A DNA stretch of 14,106 nt from an uncultured Bacilli bacterium (GTDB lineage: Bacteria > Bacillota_I > Bacilli_A > RF39 > UBA660), in assembly GCA_947627965.1 (NCBI GenBank), contig CANQYA010000013.1, positions 1-14,106 of the forward strand, in the 5' to 3' direction. The position numbers and the translations under genes are program-made. Within the stretch, counting starts at the first letter, position 1. The number at the start of each line of letters is the position of its first letter. Below the pieces are notes generated by a model. It did not search any database. It was not told the origin of the DNA and saw only the letters and a list, made by a program, of their open reading frames with translations. Shown piece after piece: positions 7,584-14,104 of this stretch.

Positions 7584-8358
7584 TTCTTTCAATCACTTCC
7601 TTTGCTAAATTTAAGTATGCTTCTGTTCCTTTACTTTTAGGATCGTATGCGATTATTGGTTTTCCATGTGATGGAGATTCAGTTAAACGTATAAGTCTTG
7701 GAATAATAGTATTGTATACCCTTTCTTTAAAATATTTTCTTATATCTTCTACTACTTCAAAACCTAATTTAGTTCTCGAATCTAGCATTGTCAATAATAC
7801 TCCTTCTATATCTAGGTTAGGATTCAAATTTTTTTGAGCCATCATAATAGTATTAAGTAATTGCATTATTCCTTCTAAGGCAAAAAATTCACATTGTACA
7901 GGTATTATAACAGAATTAGATGCGGTTAAAGCATTGACTGTTATTAATTCTAGGGATGGAGGACAATCAATAATGACAAAATCAAATTTATCTTTTATAG
8001 GATCTAATTTATTCTTTAACTGTTTACCCTTAGAAAAAGTTGGTTCACCGATACTTTTTTCCAATAATTCGGTATTAATTCCTGCCAAATTTATATTAGC
8101 TGGTATTACATATAATCTTTTATATTTAGTAGTAACAATTGCCTCACTAATATCACATTTATCAGTTAATACATCATATATACTTTTATCTATATCACAT
8201 TTATCGATACCGATACCAGTAGTCGCATTACCCTGTGGGTCTAAATCAATTAGTAAAACATTTTTACCTAAAACAGCAAGCGATGCCGAAAGATTAATAC
8301 TTGTCGTTGTCTTACCTACTCCACCTTTTTGATTTACCAAAGAAATTACCTTTCCCAT
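7567..8358 (-). CDS. parA: Chromosome partitioning ATPase ParA/Soj
   Basis: A 263-residue deviant-Walker ATPase. The motif K-G-G-V-G-K-T-T (11-18) includes the signature lysine that reaches across the dimer. The A' motif L-I-D-L-D-P-Q-G-N-A-T (36-46) and Walker B F-V-I-I-D-C-P-P-S (127-135) are intact. The segment I-P-R-L-I-R-L-T-E-S-P-S-H-G-K-P matches the stretch of Soj whose arginines bind DNA non-specifically. The protein is expected to form ATP-dependent dimers on the nucleoid, be stimulated by ParB, and in Bacillus also influence DnaA. The ATG is preceded by AGGTGAT at short spacing, and an extended -10 promoter lies 35 bp upstream, making this the first gene of the five-gene operon. 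It overlaps parB by about 17 nt. There is no N-terminal HTH, so it is the chromosomal (type Ib-like, short) form and does not repress its own operon in the manner of long plasmid ParA proteins. Confidence 0.96.
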   Translation of the reverse strand: MGKVISLVNQKGGVGKTTTSINLSASLAVLGKNVLLIDLDPQGNATTGIGIDKCDIDKSIYDVLTDKCDISEAIVTTKYKRLYVIPANINLAGINTELLEKSIGEPTFSKGKQLKNKLDPIKDKFDFVIIDCPPSLELITVNALTASNSVIIPVQCEFFALEGIMQLLNTIMMAQKNLNPNLDIEGVLLTMLDSRTKLGFEVVEDIRKYFKERVYNTIIPRLIRLTESPSHGKPIIAYDPKSKGTEAYLNLAKEVIERNGTTN

Positions 8359-8392
8359 CTTATCACCTGCTTTTTTAATTCTTGTAATTACT

Positions 8393-8421
8393 ATTCTATC
8401 AAAAAAAGCAATTTTTTTAAA
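8393..8421 (-). promoter_or_regulatory. Predicted promoter of the parA-parB-DUF951-abgT-ychF operon
   Basis: On the minus strand TTTAAA (8421-8416) is separated by 17 bp from TAGAAT (8398-8393), and a TG one base before the hexamer makes an extended -10 (TGATAGAAT). The -35 is weak, so recognition probably depends on the extended -10. Confidence 0.55.
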
Positions 8422-8566
8422 GAAGATAAGATAAATTTTAAATAATTTTTAATTAAATAATTTTAATCGTTATAAATATAGGCTCTTTTAATTTTTTTTG
8501 GTACTTGTAATTTGGAAAATAGCAATTATATTTGGTAGTTCCTTTTATTCTTTTTTAACTCTCAAT

Positions 8567-8643
8567 TATGTATTCTTATAAAAATATGTATTTTTCTAAA
8601 AAAGATGATGCTTAATTTTAAGTTATGTATTCTTGTAAAAAAG
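8567..8643. repeat. Three ~20-bp direct repeats upstream of parA
   Basis: Copies start at 8567 (TATGTATTCTTATAAAAATA), 8585 (TATGTATTTTTCTAAAAAAG) and 8624 (TATGTATTCTTGTAAAAAAG). The second and third differ at 2 of 20 positions; the first and third share an 18-base core with one mismatch. Start-to-start distances are 18 and 39 bp. Confidence 0.75.
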
Positions 8644-8709
8644 GTAATATTAATCTTAAATTATTAACATTTAAGGTAATATTAATCTAAATCATTACCT
8701 TTTTATTTT
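8638..8709. other. Competing hairpins formed by the 16-bp repeats
   Basis: The arm ATTACCTTTTT (8693-8703) is complementary to AAGGTAAT of the near repeat copy (8673-8680, 8-bp stem, 12-nt loop). It is also complementary to AAAAAGGTAAT overlapping the far copy (8638-8648, 11-bp stem, ~44-nt loop). On the minus strand the far stem ends in a run of six T, like a terminator; on the plus strand the stem is followed by TTTTTATTTTT. The two pairings exclude each other. Confidence 0.4.
8641..8688. repeat. Two exact 16-bp direct repeats AAGGTAATATTAATCT
   Basis: Exact copies lie at 8641-8656 and 8673-8688, 32 bp apart; similarity continues for another ~10 bases with a one-base gap. Each copy contains GGTAAT, which can pair with ATTACC at 8693-8698. 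Confidence 0.85.
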
Positions 8710-8726
8710 TAAGAACCATTTTCTTT

Positions 8727-8757
8727 AAAAAAAACAAATAAGTTTTTCTCTTATCTG
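8727..8757 (-). terminator. Rho-independent terminator after the noc-like gene
   Basis: On the minus strand CAGATAAG (8757-8750) pairs with CTTATTTG (8742-8735), one G-T wobble, across a 7-nt loop, followed by eight T (8734-8727). The TAA stop of the upstream gene lies inside the left arm of the stem. Confidence 0.85.
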
Positions 8758-9806
8758 TTATCTTTTTTATCAATTTCAATAATAAAGCGATGTTGACTTT
8801 CTAAATCTAATTCATCATTTTTTACTACGTATCCTAATTTTTCAACTTTTGCAACTGCATCTCTTATTATATTAACACATTCGTCAATATCAGTAGAATT
8901 AACTTTCTTTAATCCTTTGAAAGAATAGTAGTTGTCATCTTCATCTAAGTCTAAGACTTCGACACCTTTATCCCTTGTTTCTTCTTGAACTTTCTCTTGA
9001 TGTTCTTCTTTAGCTTCTTTTTCTTTAACCAAATCGAGAAGTATTTTATTAAAATCAGCTATTTTATCGTCGTCAAAATCACTTTTTATTTCTGGTCTAA
9101 ATTGTTCGTTAAACTTAACAAAACTATCTTCTTCTTCTTTTTCTTCGACTACTTCTTCTTTTGGTTTTTCTTCTTCAACTACTTTTTCACTTTCTTTTAC
9201 AATAGGTACTGTATCTTTATTTCTTATCATTTCGTCTAATTCTTTTACGGATAATCTTTTATCGATTATAATATCAGTTAACATATCGCGTTCTTTTTCG
9301 TCTTCAAGATTTAATAAACTACGAGCATGACGTTCAGATATTTTTTCATTTAGTAATGCATCTTGAATTTTATTAGACAAAGTTAATAACCTTAACTTAT
9401 TAGAAACAGCTGATTGTGATTTTCCCATAGTTTTAGCTAAATCTTCCTGGGTCATATTATCTATATCTAATATTTTTTGATAAGTTCTAGCTTCTTCAAT
9501 AGGCGTTAAATCTTTCCTTTGTAAATTTTCTATTAATGCTACTTTGGAACTTTCTTTATCGTCAAGGTTTCTAATAACAGCAGGTATTTTAGTAAGTCCT
9601 GCTAGTGTTGATGCTTTATATCTTCTTTCACCAGCTATTATTTCATATTTAGTACCTATCTTTCTTACAATGATTGGTTGAATTACACCATGTTCCTTTA
9701 TAGATACCGCAAGTTCTTTCAAAGCCTTTTCATCAAACATTTCCCTTGGTTGAAATCTATTAGGTATAATATCATCTAAATATAAATAAACTATTTCATT
9801 ATCCAT
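8751..9806 (-). CDS. noc: Noc-like ParB-family nucleoid occlusion protein with acidic C-terminal extension
   Basis: A 351-residue ParB-fold protein located between rsmG and parA, exactly where noc lies in Bacillus. The CTP-binding motifs G-E-R-R (59-62) and E-N-L-Q-R (93-97) are present. At the DNA-specificity positions it has Gln131 (G-K-S-Q-S), Lys137 (S-N-K-L-R-L-L) and Arg159 (S-E-R-H-A-R). These match Noc, not ParB (Arg, variable, Gly), and support recognition of Noc-type sites. Two features are unusual. The N-terminus starts directly before the ParB domain, and an in-frame TAA upstream rules out a longer start, so the basic amphipathic membrane-targeting helix of Bacillus Noc is absent. 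After residue ~198 there is a long Glu/Lys-rich linker (203-290) and a new C-terminal module (300-348), whereas Noc is usually about 280 residues. The ATG has GGAGG 9 nt upstream, a strong promoter and its own terminator, so it is transcribed alone. A second ParB of other function is the alternative. Confidence 0.82.
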   Translation of the reverse strand: MDNEIVYLYLDDIIPNRFQPREMFDEKALKELAVSIKEHGVIQPIIVRKIGTKYEIIAGERRYKASTLAGLTKIPAVIRNLDDKESSKVALIENLQRKDLTPIEEARTYQKILDIDNMTQEDLAKTMGKSQSAVSNKLRLLTLSNKIQDALLNEKISERHARSLLNLEDEKERDMLTDIIIDKRLSVKELDEMIRNKDTVPIVKESEKVVEEEKPKEEVVEEKEEEDSFVKFNEQFRPEIKSDFDDDKIADFNKILLDLVKEKEAKEEHQEKVQEETRDKGVEVLDLDEDDNYYSFKGLKKVNSTDIDECVNIIRDAVAKVEKLGYVVKNDELDLESQHRFIIEIDKKDNR

Positions 9807-9848
9807 AATTTATACCCTCCATTTTACTCTTTTTCTATTCTAGTTCAA

Positions 9849-9877
9849 ATTATACAATATTTTTTGCGTTATTACAA
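9849..9877 (-). promoter_or_regulatory. Predicted sigma-A promoter of the noc-like gene
   Basis: On the minus strand TTGTAA (9877-9872) and TATAAT (9854-9849) are 17 bp apart, ending about 42 bp before the ATG. This is the closest match to consensus in the window. Confidence 0.75.
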
Positions 9878-9888
9878 TCTTCTTTTTT

Positions 9889-9921
9889 AAAAAACATCAA
9901 AATTCCTACTTTTCAAAGGAA
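9889..9921 (-). terminator. Weak candidate terminator of the mnmE-mnmG-rsmG operon
   Basis: On the minus strand TTCCT (9921-9917) can pair with AGGAA (9907-9903), followed by TTTTGATGTTTTTT. The stem is only five pairs. It is the only hairpin with a following T-rich tract between rsmG and the next promoter, so termination here is a guess. The rest of 9922-10022 holds a TTGTTTAAACAA palindrome (9991-10002) without a T-run. Confidence 0.25.
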
Positions 9922-10022
9922 AAACTATTTTTTATTGATGGGTTTAATACAAGACAAATTATAATATTATTACCACTTAAATATTGCCTTTTGTTTAAAC
10001 AATTAACTAAAAATTTATTATT

Positions 10023-10727
10023 TTAAATACTATTCTTTCTTATTTTATCCATTCTTCTTGGATATTTACTAGGTGTTTTACTATTTTTATTTATAACTAT
10101 TAAAGTCCTATGACTGTTTTCTTTTGGTAAAGTAAATTTTTCTATTTTCTCTATTTGGCACATTAATTCTTTTTGAACTTTTTTACTATTTAATATTTCT
10201 TCTTCACAATTAGCTTTCATTAAAACTAATTTACCATTTATTTTAAGAGATTTAATACATATTTCTAACAATATATTCATATTAGCTACTGCTCTTGCTG
10301 TAATTATATCAAATTGTTCTTCATTAACTAATGAATAGTCTTCCATTCTTTCGTGTATAGCTTTTATTCCCTGTAAATTTAAGGAATTAATAACCATATT
10401 TAGATAATCTACTCTTTTTTTTAAAGAATCTATTAAGGTTATTTCTAATTTAGGAAAAAATATTTTTAAAACAATACCAGGAAAACCTGCTCCCGTACCT
10501 ACATCACATAATTTTAAATTTTTATCTAAATCTATTACTTTAGCTAATGTTAAACTATCGTAAAAGTGTTTTAGATATACTTCTTCGTAGGAAGTAATTG
10601 CTGTTAAATTTATTTTTTTGTTCCATTCGATAAGTAATTCATAAAATAAATCTAATTTTTTAAGCATTTCTTCAGTATAATTTATTTTTAATAATTTTAA
10701 TTGTTGTAAAAATTCTTCTTTATTCAT
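10023..10727 (-). CDS. rsmG: 16S rRNA (guanine-N7) methyltransferase RsmG (GidB)
   Basis: A 234-residue SAM-dependent methyltransferase that modifies G527 (E. coli numbering) in the 530 loop of 16S rRNA; loss in other bacteria gives low-level streptomycin resistance. The N-terminal helices carry W-N-K-K-I-N-L-T (35-42) and the conserved H-F-Y-D-S-L. The SAM-binding loop L-C-D-V-G-T-G-A-G-F-P-G is at 73-84. Further on are the D-I-I-T-A-R-A-V-A substrate/cofactor segment and the basic end K-Y-P-R-R typical of the family. Length is normal. Its ATG overlaps the mnmG stop by 8 nt (ATGAATAA) and a GAGG lies upstream within mnmG, so it is translationally coupled and last in the three-gene operon. 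Confidence 0.96.
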   Translation of the reverse strand: MNKEEFLQQLKLLKINYTEEMLKKLDLFYELLIEWNKKINLTAITSYEEVYLKHFYDSLTLAKVIDLDKNLKLCDVGTGAGFPGIVLKIFFPKLEITLIDSLKKRVDYLNMVINSLNLQGIKAIHERMEDYSLVNEEQFDIITARAVANMNILLEICIKSLKINGKLVLMKANCEEEILNSKKVQKELMCQIEKIEKFTLPKENSHRTLIVINKNSKTPSKYPRRMDKIRKNSI

Positions 10728-12579
10728 TATTTTTCCTCTTTAAATAAACCATTAACATTGCTATATCACTAGGATTAACACCGCTTATTCTCATAGCTTG
10801 CCCTACTGATACTGGTTTTATTTCTGATAATTTTTGTTTAGCTTCTTTAGCAATGTTATGTATTTGTTCATAATCTATACTGTTAGGTATTTTAATATTT
10901 TCGTATTCTTCCATTTTACTAGCTTCTTTATTAGCTTTAGTAATATAACCTTCGTATTTAGTTAAAATACTAACTTGTTCCAATACTTCTTGGTCATATG
11001 ATAAATCAATATATTTTTTAAAATGATCTAGTTCTATTTCTGGTCTTTTTAATAAATCATACAAAGAAGTTGTTACAACGATACTTGGAGTATTGATACT
11101 TTCTAAGTATTGGTTATTTTCTTTATTTGGATTTAGTAAATAATTTTTTAATTCATTAATTAATTTATCAATATTTTCTCTTTTTTGTTGTAATTTAGAA
11201 TATGTTTCTTTATTAATTAACCCTATTTTATATCCATAATCCATAAGTCTTAAATCGGCGTTGTCATGTCTTAAAAGTAATCGGTGTTCAGCTCGGGAAG
11301 TAAGCAATCTATATGGATCAATTACTCCTTTAGTAACTAAATCATCAATTAAAACCCCAATATATGCTTCATTTCTTTTTAAAACAATTTCTTCTTTGCC
11401 ATCTAGTTTTAACGAAGCGTTAATTCCAGCAATTAAACCTTGAGCACCTGCTTCTTCATAACCACTAGTACCATTTATTTGACCAGCTGTATATAATGAA
11501 GATATTAGTTTAGTCTCAAGTGTTGGCTTTAATTGGGTTGAATCGATTGCGTCGTATTCAATAGCATATGCATACTTATTTATTTTAGCATTTTCAAGTC
11601 CTGGAAGACTGTGGACCATTTTTTCTTGTATATCATGAGGCATACTAGTAGAAAAACCTTGTAGATATATATCGTCATAATAAATACTTTCCGGTTCTAA
11701 AAATAATTGATGTCTTTCTTTATCACTAAATCTTACTATTTTATCTTCAATAGATGGACAATATCTTGGACCTATTCCTTCGACATAGCCCCCATACATA
11801 CTTGATTTACTTAAATTATCTTTAATTATTTGATGCGTTAGTGGTGTCGTATATATTAAATGACATGGAATTTGCTTATTTACGTCGTAATGTTCATTAT
11901 TATAAAAGGAAAAATGATATTCGGTATCGTCTCCTGGTTGTAGTAAAGCTTTACTAAAATCAATACTAGCTTTTTCTATTCGTGGTGGCGTTCCTGTTTT
12001 AAGTCTTTTTATTCTAAAACCTAATTTTTTTAAATTATCACTTAAATACTTAGACGGTTTTTCGTCATGAGGACCACTAGGTATTTTGGTAGAACCATAT
12101 AAAACCATACCTTTTAGATAAGTTCCTGTCGTTAAAATAACTGCTTTACTATAAATTTTTTCGCCATTTTCTAAAATAACACCTTTATTAACGTTATCTT
12201 CTATTATTAAATCTTCAACCATAGCTTCTTTAATTGTTAAATTTTTTTCGTTCTCTAAAGTTTTAAGCATTTCTTCTTTGTAAGTTATTTTATCTGCTTG
12301 GGCTCGTAACGCTCTTACTGCCGGTCCTTTTTTAGTATTAAGCATCTTCATTTGTAAAAAGCTTTTATCTATATTGTTAGCCATTTCACCACCTAAAGCT
12401 GATATTTCTCTTACAACTATACCCTTAGCTGGTCCCCCTATTGAAGGATTACATGGCATATCGGCTATATTATTTTTATTACTCGTTATAAGTAATGTCT
12501 TATGATTAGTCCTGGCACTTGCTAAAGATGCTTCACATCCAGCATGCCCTCCTCCGACAACAATAATATCGTATTGCAT
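10720..12579 (-). CDS. mnmG: tRNA uridine-5-carboxymethylaminomethyl modification enzyme MnmG (GidA)
   Basis: A 619-residue FAD enzyme that works with MnmE to install the (carboxymethyl)aminomethyl group on U34 of tRNAs reading two-fold codon boxes, using methylene-tetrahydrofolate, NADH and ammonium or glycine. The dinucleotide fold G-G-G-H-A-G is at 9-14, followed by C-N-P-S-I-G-G-P-A-K-G (43-53), the family segment K-M-L-N-T-K-K-G-P-A-V-R-A-L-R-A-Q, G-Y-E-E-A-G-A-Q-G-L-I-A-G, T-S-R-A-E-H-R-L-L-L-R-H-D-N-A-D, and the C-terminal A-M-R-I-S-G-V-N-P-S-D helical region that contacts MnmE. Length is normal. I place the start at the ATG at 12579, preceded by AGGAAGTGAT; a TTG at 12606 would add nine residues that do not fit the family and overlap mnmE. 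It follows mnmE by 11 nt and overlaps rsmG. Confidence 0.97.
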   Translation of the reverse strand: MQYDIIVVGGGHAGCEASLASARTNHKTLLITSNKNNIADMPCNPSIGGPAKGIVVREISALGGEMANNIDKSFLQMKMLNTKKGPAVRALRAQADKITYKEEMLKTLENEKNLTIKEAMVEDLIIEDNVNKGVILENGEKIYSKAVILTTGTYLKGMVLYGSTKIPSGPHDEKPSKYLSDNLKKLGFRIKRLKTGTPPRIEKASIDFSKALLQPGDDTEYHFSFYNNEHYDVNKQIPCHLIYTTPLTHQIIKDNLSKSSMYGGYVEGIGPRYCPSIEDKIVRFSDKERHQLFLEPESIYYDDIYLQGFSTSMPHDIQEKMVHSLPGLENAKINKYAYAIEYDAIDSTQLKPTLETKLISSLYTAGQINGTSGYEEAGAQGLIAGINASLKLDGKEEIVLKRNEAYIGVLIDDLVTKGVIDPYRLLTSRAEHRLLLRHDNADLRLMDYGYKIGLINKETYSKLQQKRENIDKLINELKNYLLNPNKENNQYLESINTPSIVVTTSLYDLLKRPEIELDHFKKYIDLSYDQEVLEQVSILTKYEGYITKANKEASKMEEYENIKIPNSIDYEQIHNIAKEAKQKLSEIKPVSVGQAMRISGVNPSDIAMLMVYLKRKNNE

Positions 12580-12590
12580 TTTATCACTTC

Positions 12591-13946
12591 CTATTTTCCT
12601 AAACAAAACTGACTAAATAATTGGTCAATTAATTCATCAGAATAATTTTCACCTATTATTTCTCCTAATTTTTCCCAAATTCTTTTAATATCAATTTCTA
12701 TCAAATCAGTTGGAACTTCATTTTTTAACCCTTCTTCAATATCTTTAATAATATTATAGGCTTCCTTTGCTAAAGATATTTGACGGGCATTACTTAAATA
12801 AGTATAGTCACCATTATTAATTTTTTCTAAATTAAACATTTCTTTTATTTTATCTTTTAATGGATCTATACCATTCGTTTGTATAGTATTAACAAAAACA
12901 ATTTCTTGTTCAATAGTAGTTAAATCTAAGTCAATTTCTTTATCTAAATCATTTTTATTAACAACAATTATCGCATTTTTAGGTAGTAATGTAATTAATT
13001 CTTTATCTTCATTATTTAATTTTTCATTATTATTGACAACTAAAAGAACTAAATCTGCATTTGCCATTTCTTGTTTACTTTTAGCTATTCCTATTTTTTC
13101 GACAATATCTTCTGAATACCTTATTCCAGCAGTATCGACAAAATTAAATAAAATGCCATCAATACTAGCTTGTCCTTCGACAATATCTCTTGTCGTTCCT
13201 GCAATATCGGTAACAATAGCTTTTTCTTCATTTAAAAAACAATTTAAAATACTACTTTTTCCTACGTTAGGTCGCCCTACTATAGCTACTTTTATACCAT
13301 TTTTTATAATTTTACTATTTTCTGATTCATTTATTATTTTCTTTAAATTTAATTTGATATTTTCTATTTCACTTTTTATATTTTGATTAGTTACAACAGC
13401 AATATCTTCGTATTCGGGATAATCGATATTTACTTCGATACTAGCAAGAAGTTCAAGTAATCTTTGACGAAAATCTTTAATAATACTACTTACTTTTCCT
13501 GATAATTGGTTAATTGATAATTTTCGTGATTGTTCAGTTTGAGCATTAATTAAATCCATTACTGATTCAGCCTCAACTAAATCAATTCGTCCATTTAAGA
13601 AAGCTCTTTTAGTAAACTCACCTGGTTCGGCTAGACGAGCTCCTTTTAATAAAACTAATTCTAATACTTTATTAGTAGTAGCTATTCCACCATGACAATT
13701 AATTTCCACTATGTCTTCTCTAGTAAAAGTTTTAGGTGATTTCATAACTGATACTAGTACTTCGTCTATTATTTCATTATCATTAACTATATGACCATAG
13801 TTAATAGTATTGTTGTCAACTTTGGTTAAATCTTTTCCTTTATAAATAGAATTAACAATTTTAATAGCGTCTTTTCCACTTATCCTTATTATTGATATAG
13901 CTCCAACTCCTAAAGCTGTCGATATGGCAACGATTGTATCATTCAT
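12591..13946 (-). CDS. mnmE: tRNA modification GTPase MnmE (TrmE)
   Basis: A 451-residue G protein, standard length. The N-terminal tetrahydrofolate-binding domain (1-~118) begins with the typical D-T-I-V-A-I-S-T and includes H-G-G and A-E-P-G-E-F-T-K-R-A-F-L-N-G-R. A helical domain follows, and the G domain is inserted within it. G1 is G-R-P-N-V-G-K-S (224-231), G2 G-T-T-R-D (250-254), G3 D-T-A-G (271-274) and G4 N-K-N-D (330-333). The protein ends with the invariant C-L-G-K (448-451), whose cysteine is needed for modification. MnmE dimerises through its G domains in a potassium-dependent way and forms the modifying complex with MnmG, encoded 11 nt downstream. The ATG has GGGTGAT upstream. 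It is the first gene of its operon behind a strong promoter. Confidence 0.97.
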   Translation of the reverse strand: MNDTIVAISTALGVGAISIIRISGKDAIKIVNSIYKGKDLTKVDNNTINYGHIVNDNEIIDEVLVSVMKSPKTFTREDIVEINCHGGIATTNKVLELVLLKGARLAEPGEFTKRAFLNGRIDLVEAESVMDLINAQTEQSRKLSINQLSGKVSSIIKDFRQRLLELLASIEVNIDYPEYEDIAVVTNQNIKSEIENIKLNLKKIINESENSKIIKNGIKVAIVGRPNVGKSSILNCFLNEEKAIVTDIAGTTRDIVEGQASIDGILFNFVDTAGIRYSEDIVEKIGIAKSKQEMANADLVLLVVNNNEKLNNEDKELITLLPKNAIIVVNKNDLDKEIDLDLTTIEQEIVFVNTIQTNGIDPLKDKIKEMFNLEKINNGDYTYLSNARQISLAKEAYNIIKDIEEGLKNEVPTDLIEIDIKRIWEKLGEIIGENYSDELIDQLFSQFCLGK

Positions 13947-13974
13947 TTTTTATCACCCTTTTTTGCTTATATAG

Positions 13975-14001
13975 ATTATAACATATTTATTTTTTTTGCA
14001 A
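13975..14001 (-). promoter_or_regulatory. Predicted promoter of the mnmE-mnmG-rsmG operon
   Basis: On the minus strand there is a perfect TATAAT (13980-13975) preceded by TG and one base (extended -10), with TTGCAA (14001-13996) 15 bp upstream. The short spacer is offset by the extended -10. The leader to the ATG is about 20 nt. Confidence 0.65.
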
Positions 14002-14070
14002 GTACCAAAGAAGAAAAAGATTATCAAAGAGTTACTATTCACAGCCGAATAATTTAAAACACCACAAAAT

Positions 14071-14092
14071 AGACTAAAATTTAGTCTTTTTT
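14071..14092. terminator. Palindromic terminator-like hairpin upstream of mnmE
   Basis: AGACTAAAATTTAGTCT (14071-14087) is a perfect palindrome flanked by A-rich and T-rich tracts. On the plus strand it is followed by TTTTTT, on the minus strand by ATTTTG after a preceding A6. It probably ends transcription arriving from the minus-strand gene to the right, possibly in both directions. Confidence 0.5.
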
Positions 14093-14104
14093 CATGTCTT
14101 CAAT
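14081..14104 (-). CDS. Possible last codons of the upstream origin-region gene (partial)
   Basis: Of the three minus-strand frames entering from the right edge, one reads I-E-D-M-K-K-D and stops at a TAA (14083-14081) inside the terminator hairpin stem. This is the same stop-in-stem layout as at the ends of ychF and the noc-like gene. By gene order it might be the end of a jag/khpB- or yidC-like gene, but seven codons cannot show this. Confidence 0.25.
   Translation of the reverse strand: MEDMKKD

Larger units (their letters stand above)
8359..8726. other. Repeat-rich intergenic region between noc-like gene and parA
   Basis: This stretch contains no gene that I can support. Its right half holds two repeat families and potential hairpins, its left half the parA promoter. 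It is extremely AT-rich with long A/T runs. It has neither the canonical parS palindrome nor a GC-rich Noc site. Confidence 0.6.

Noticed and set aside
7934..8332. 132-codon open frame on the plus strand
   Set aside because: It lies entirely antisense to parA, has no family resemblance and no ribosome site; parA explains the region.
8359..8726. CRISPR-like array in the parA upstream repeats
   Set aside because: Only two or three short AT-rich copies with unequal spacing and no cas genes.
8985..9239. Plus-strand frame encoding an almost pure Phe/Ile stretch
   Set aside because: It is the antisense shadow of the Glu/Lys-rich linker codons of the noc-like gene.
9991..10002. TTGTTTAAACAA palindrome after rsmG as a terminator
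   Set aside because: It leaves no room for a loop, is pure weak pairing and has no following T-run.
13033..13386. Plus-strand 117-codon frame
   Set aside because: Antisense to the MnmE G domain; shadow of conserved codons.
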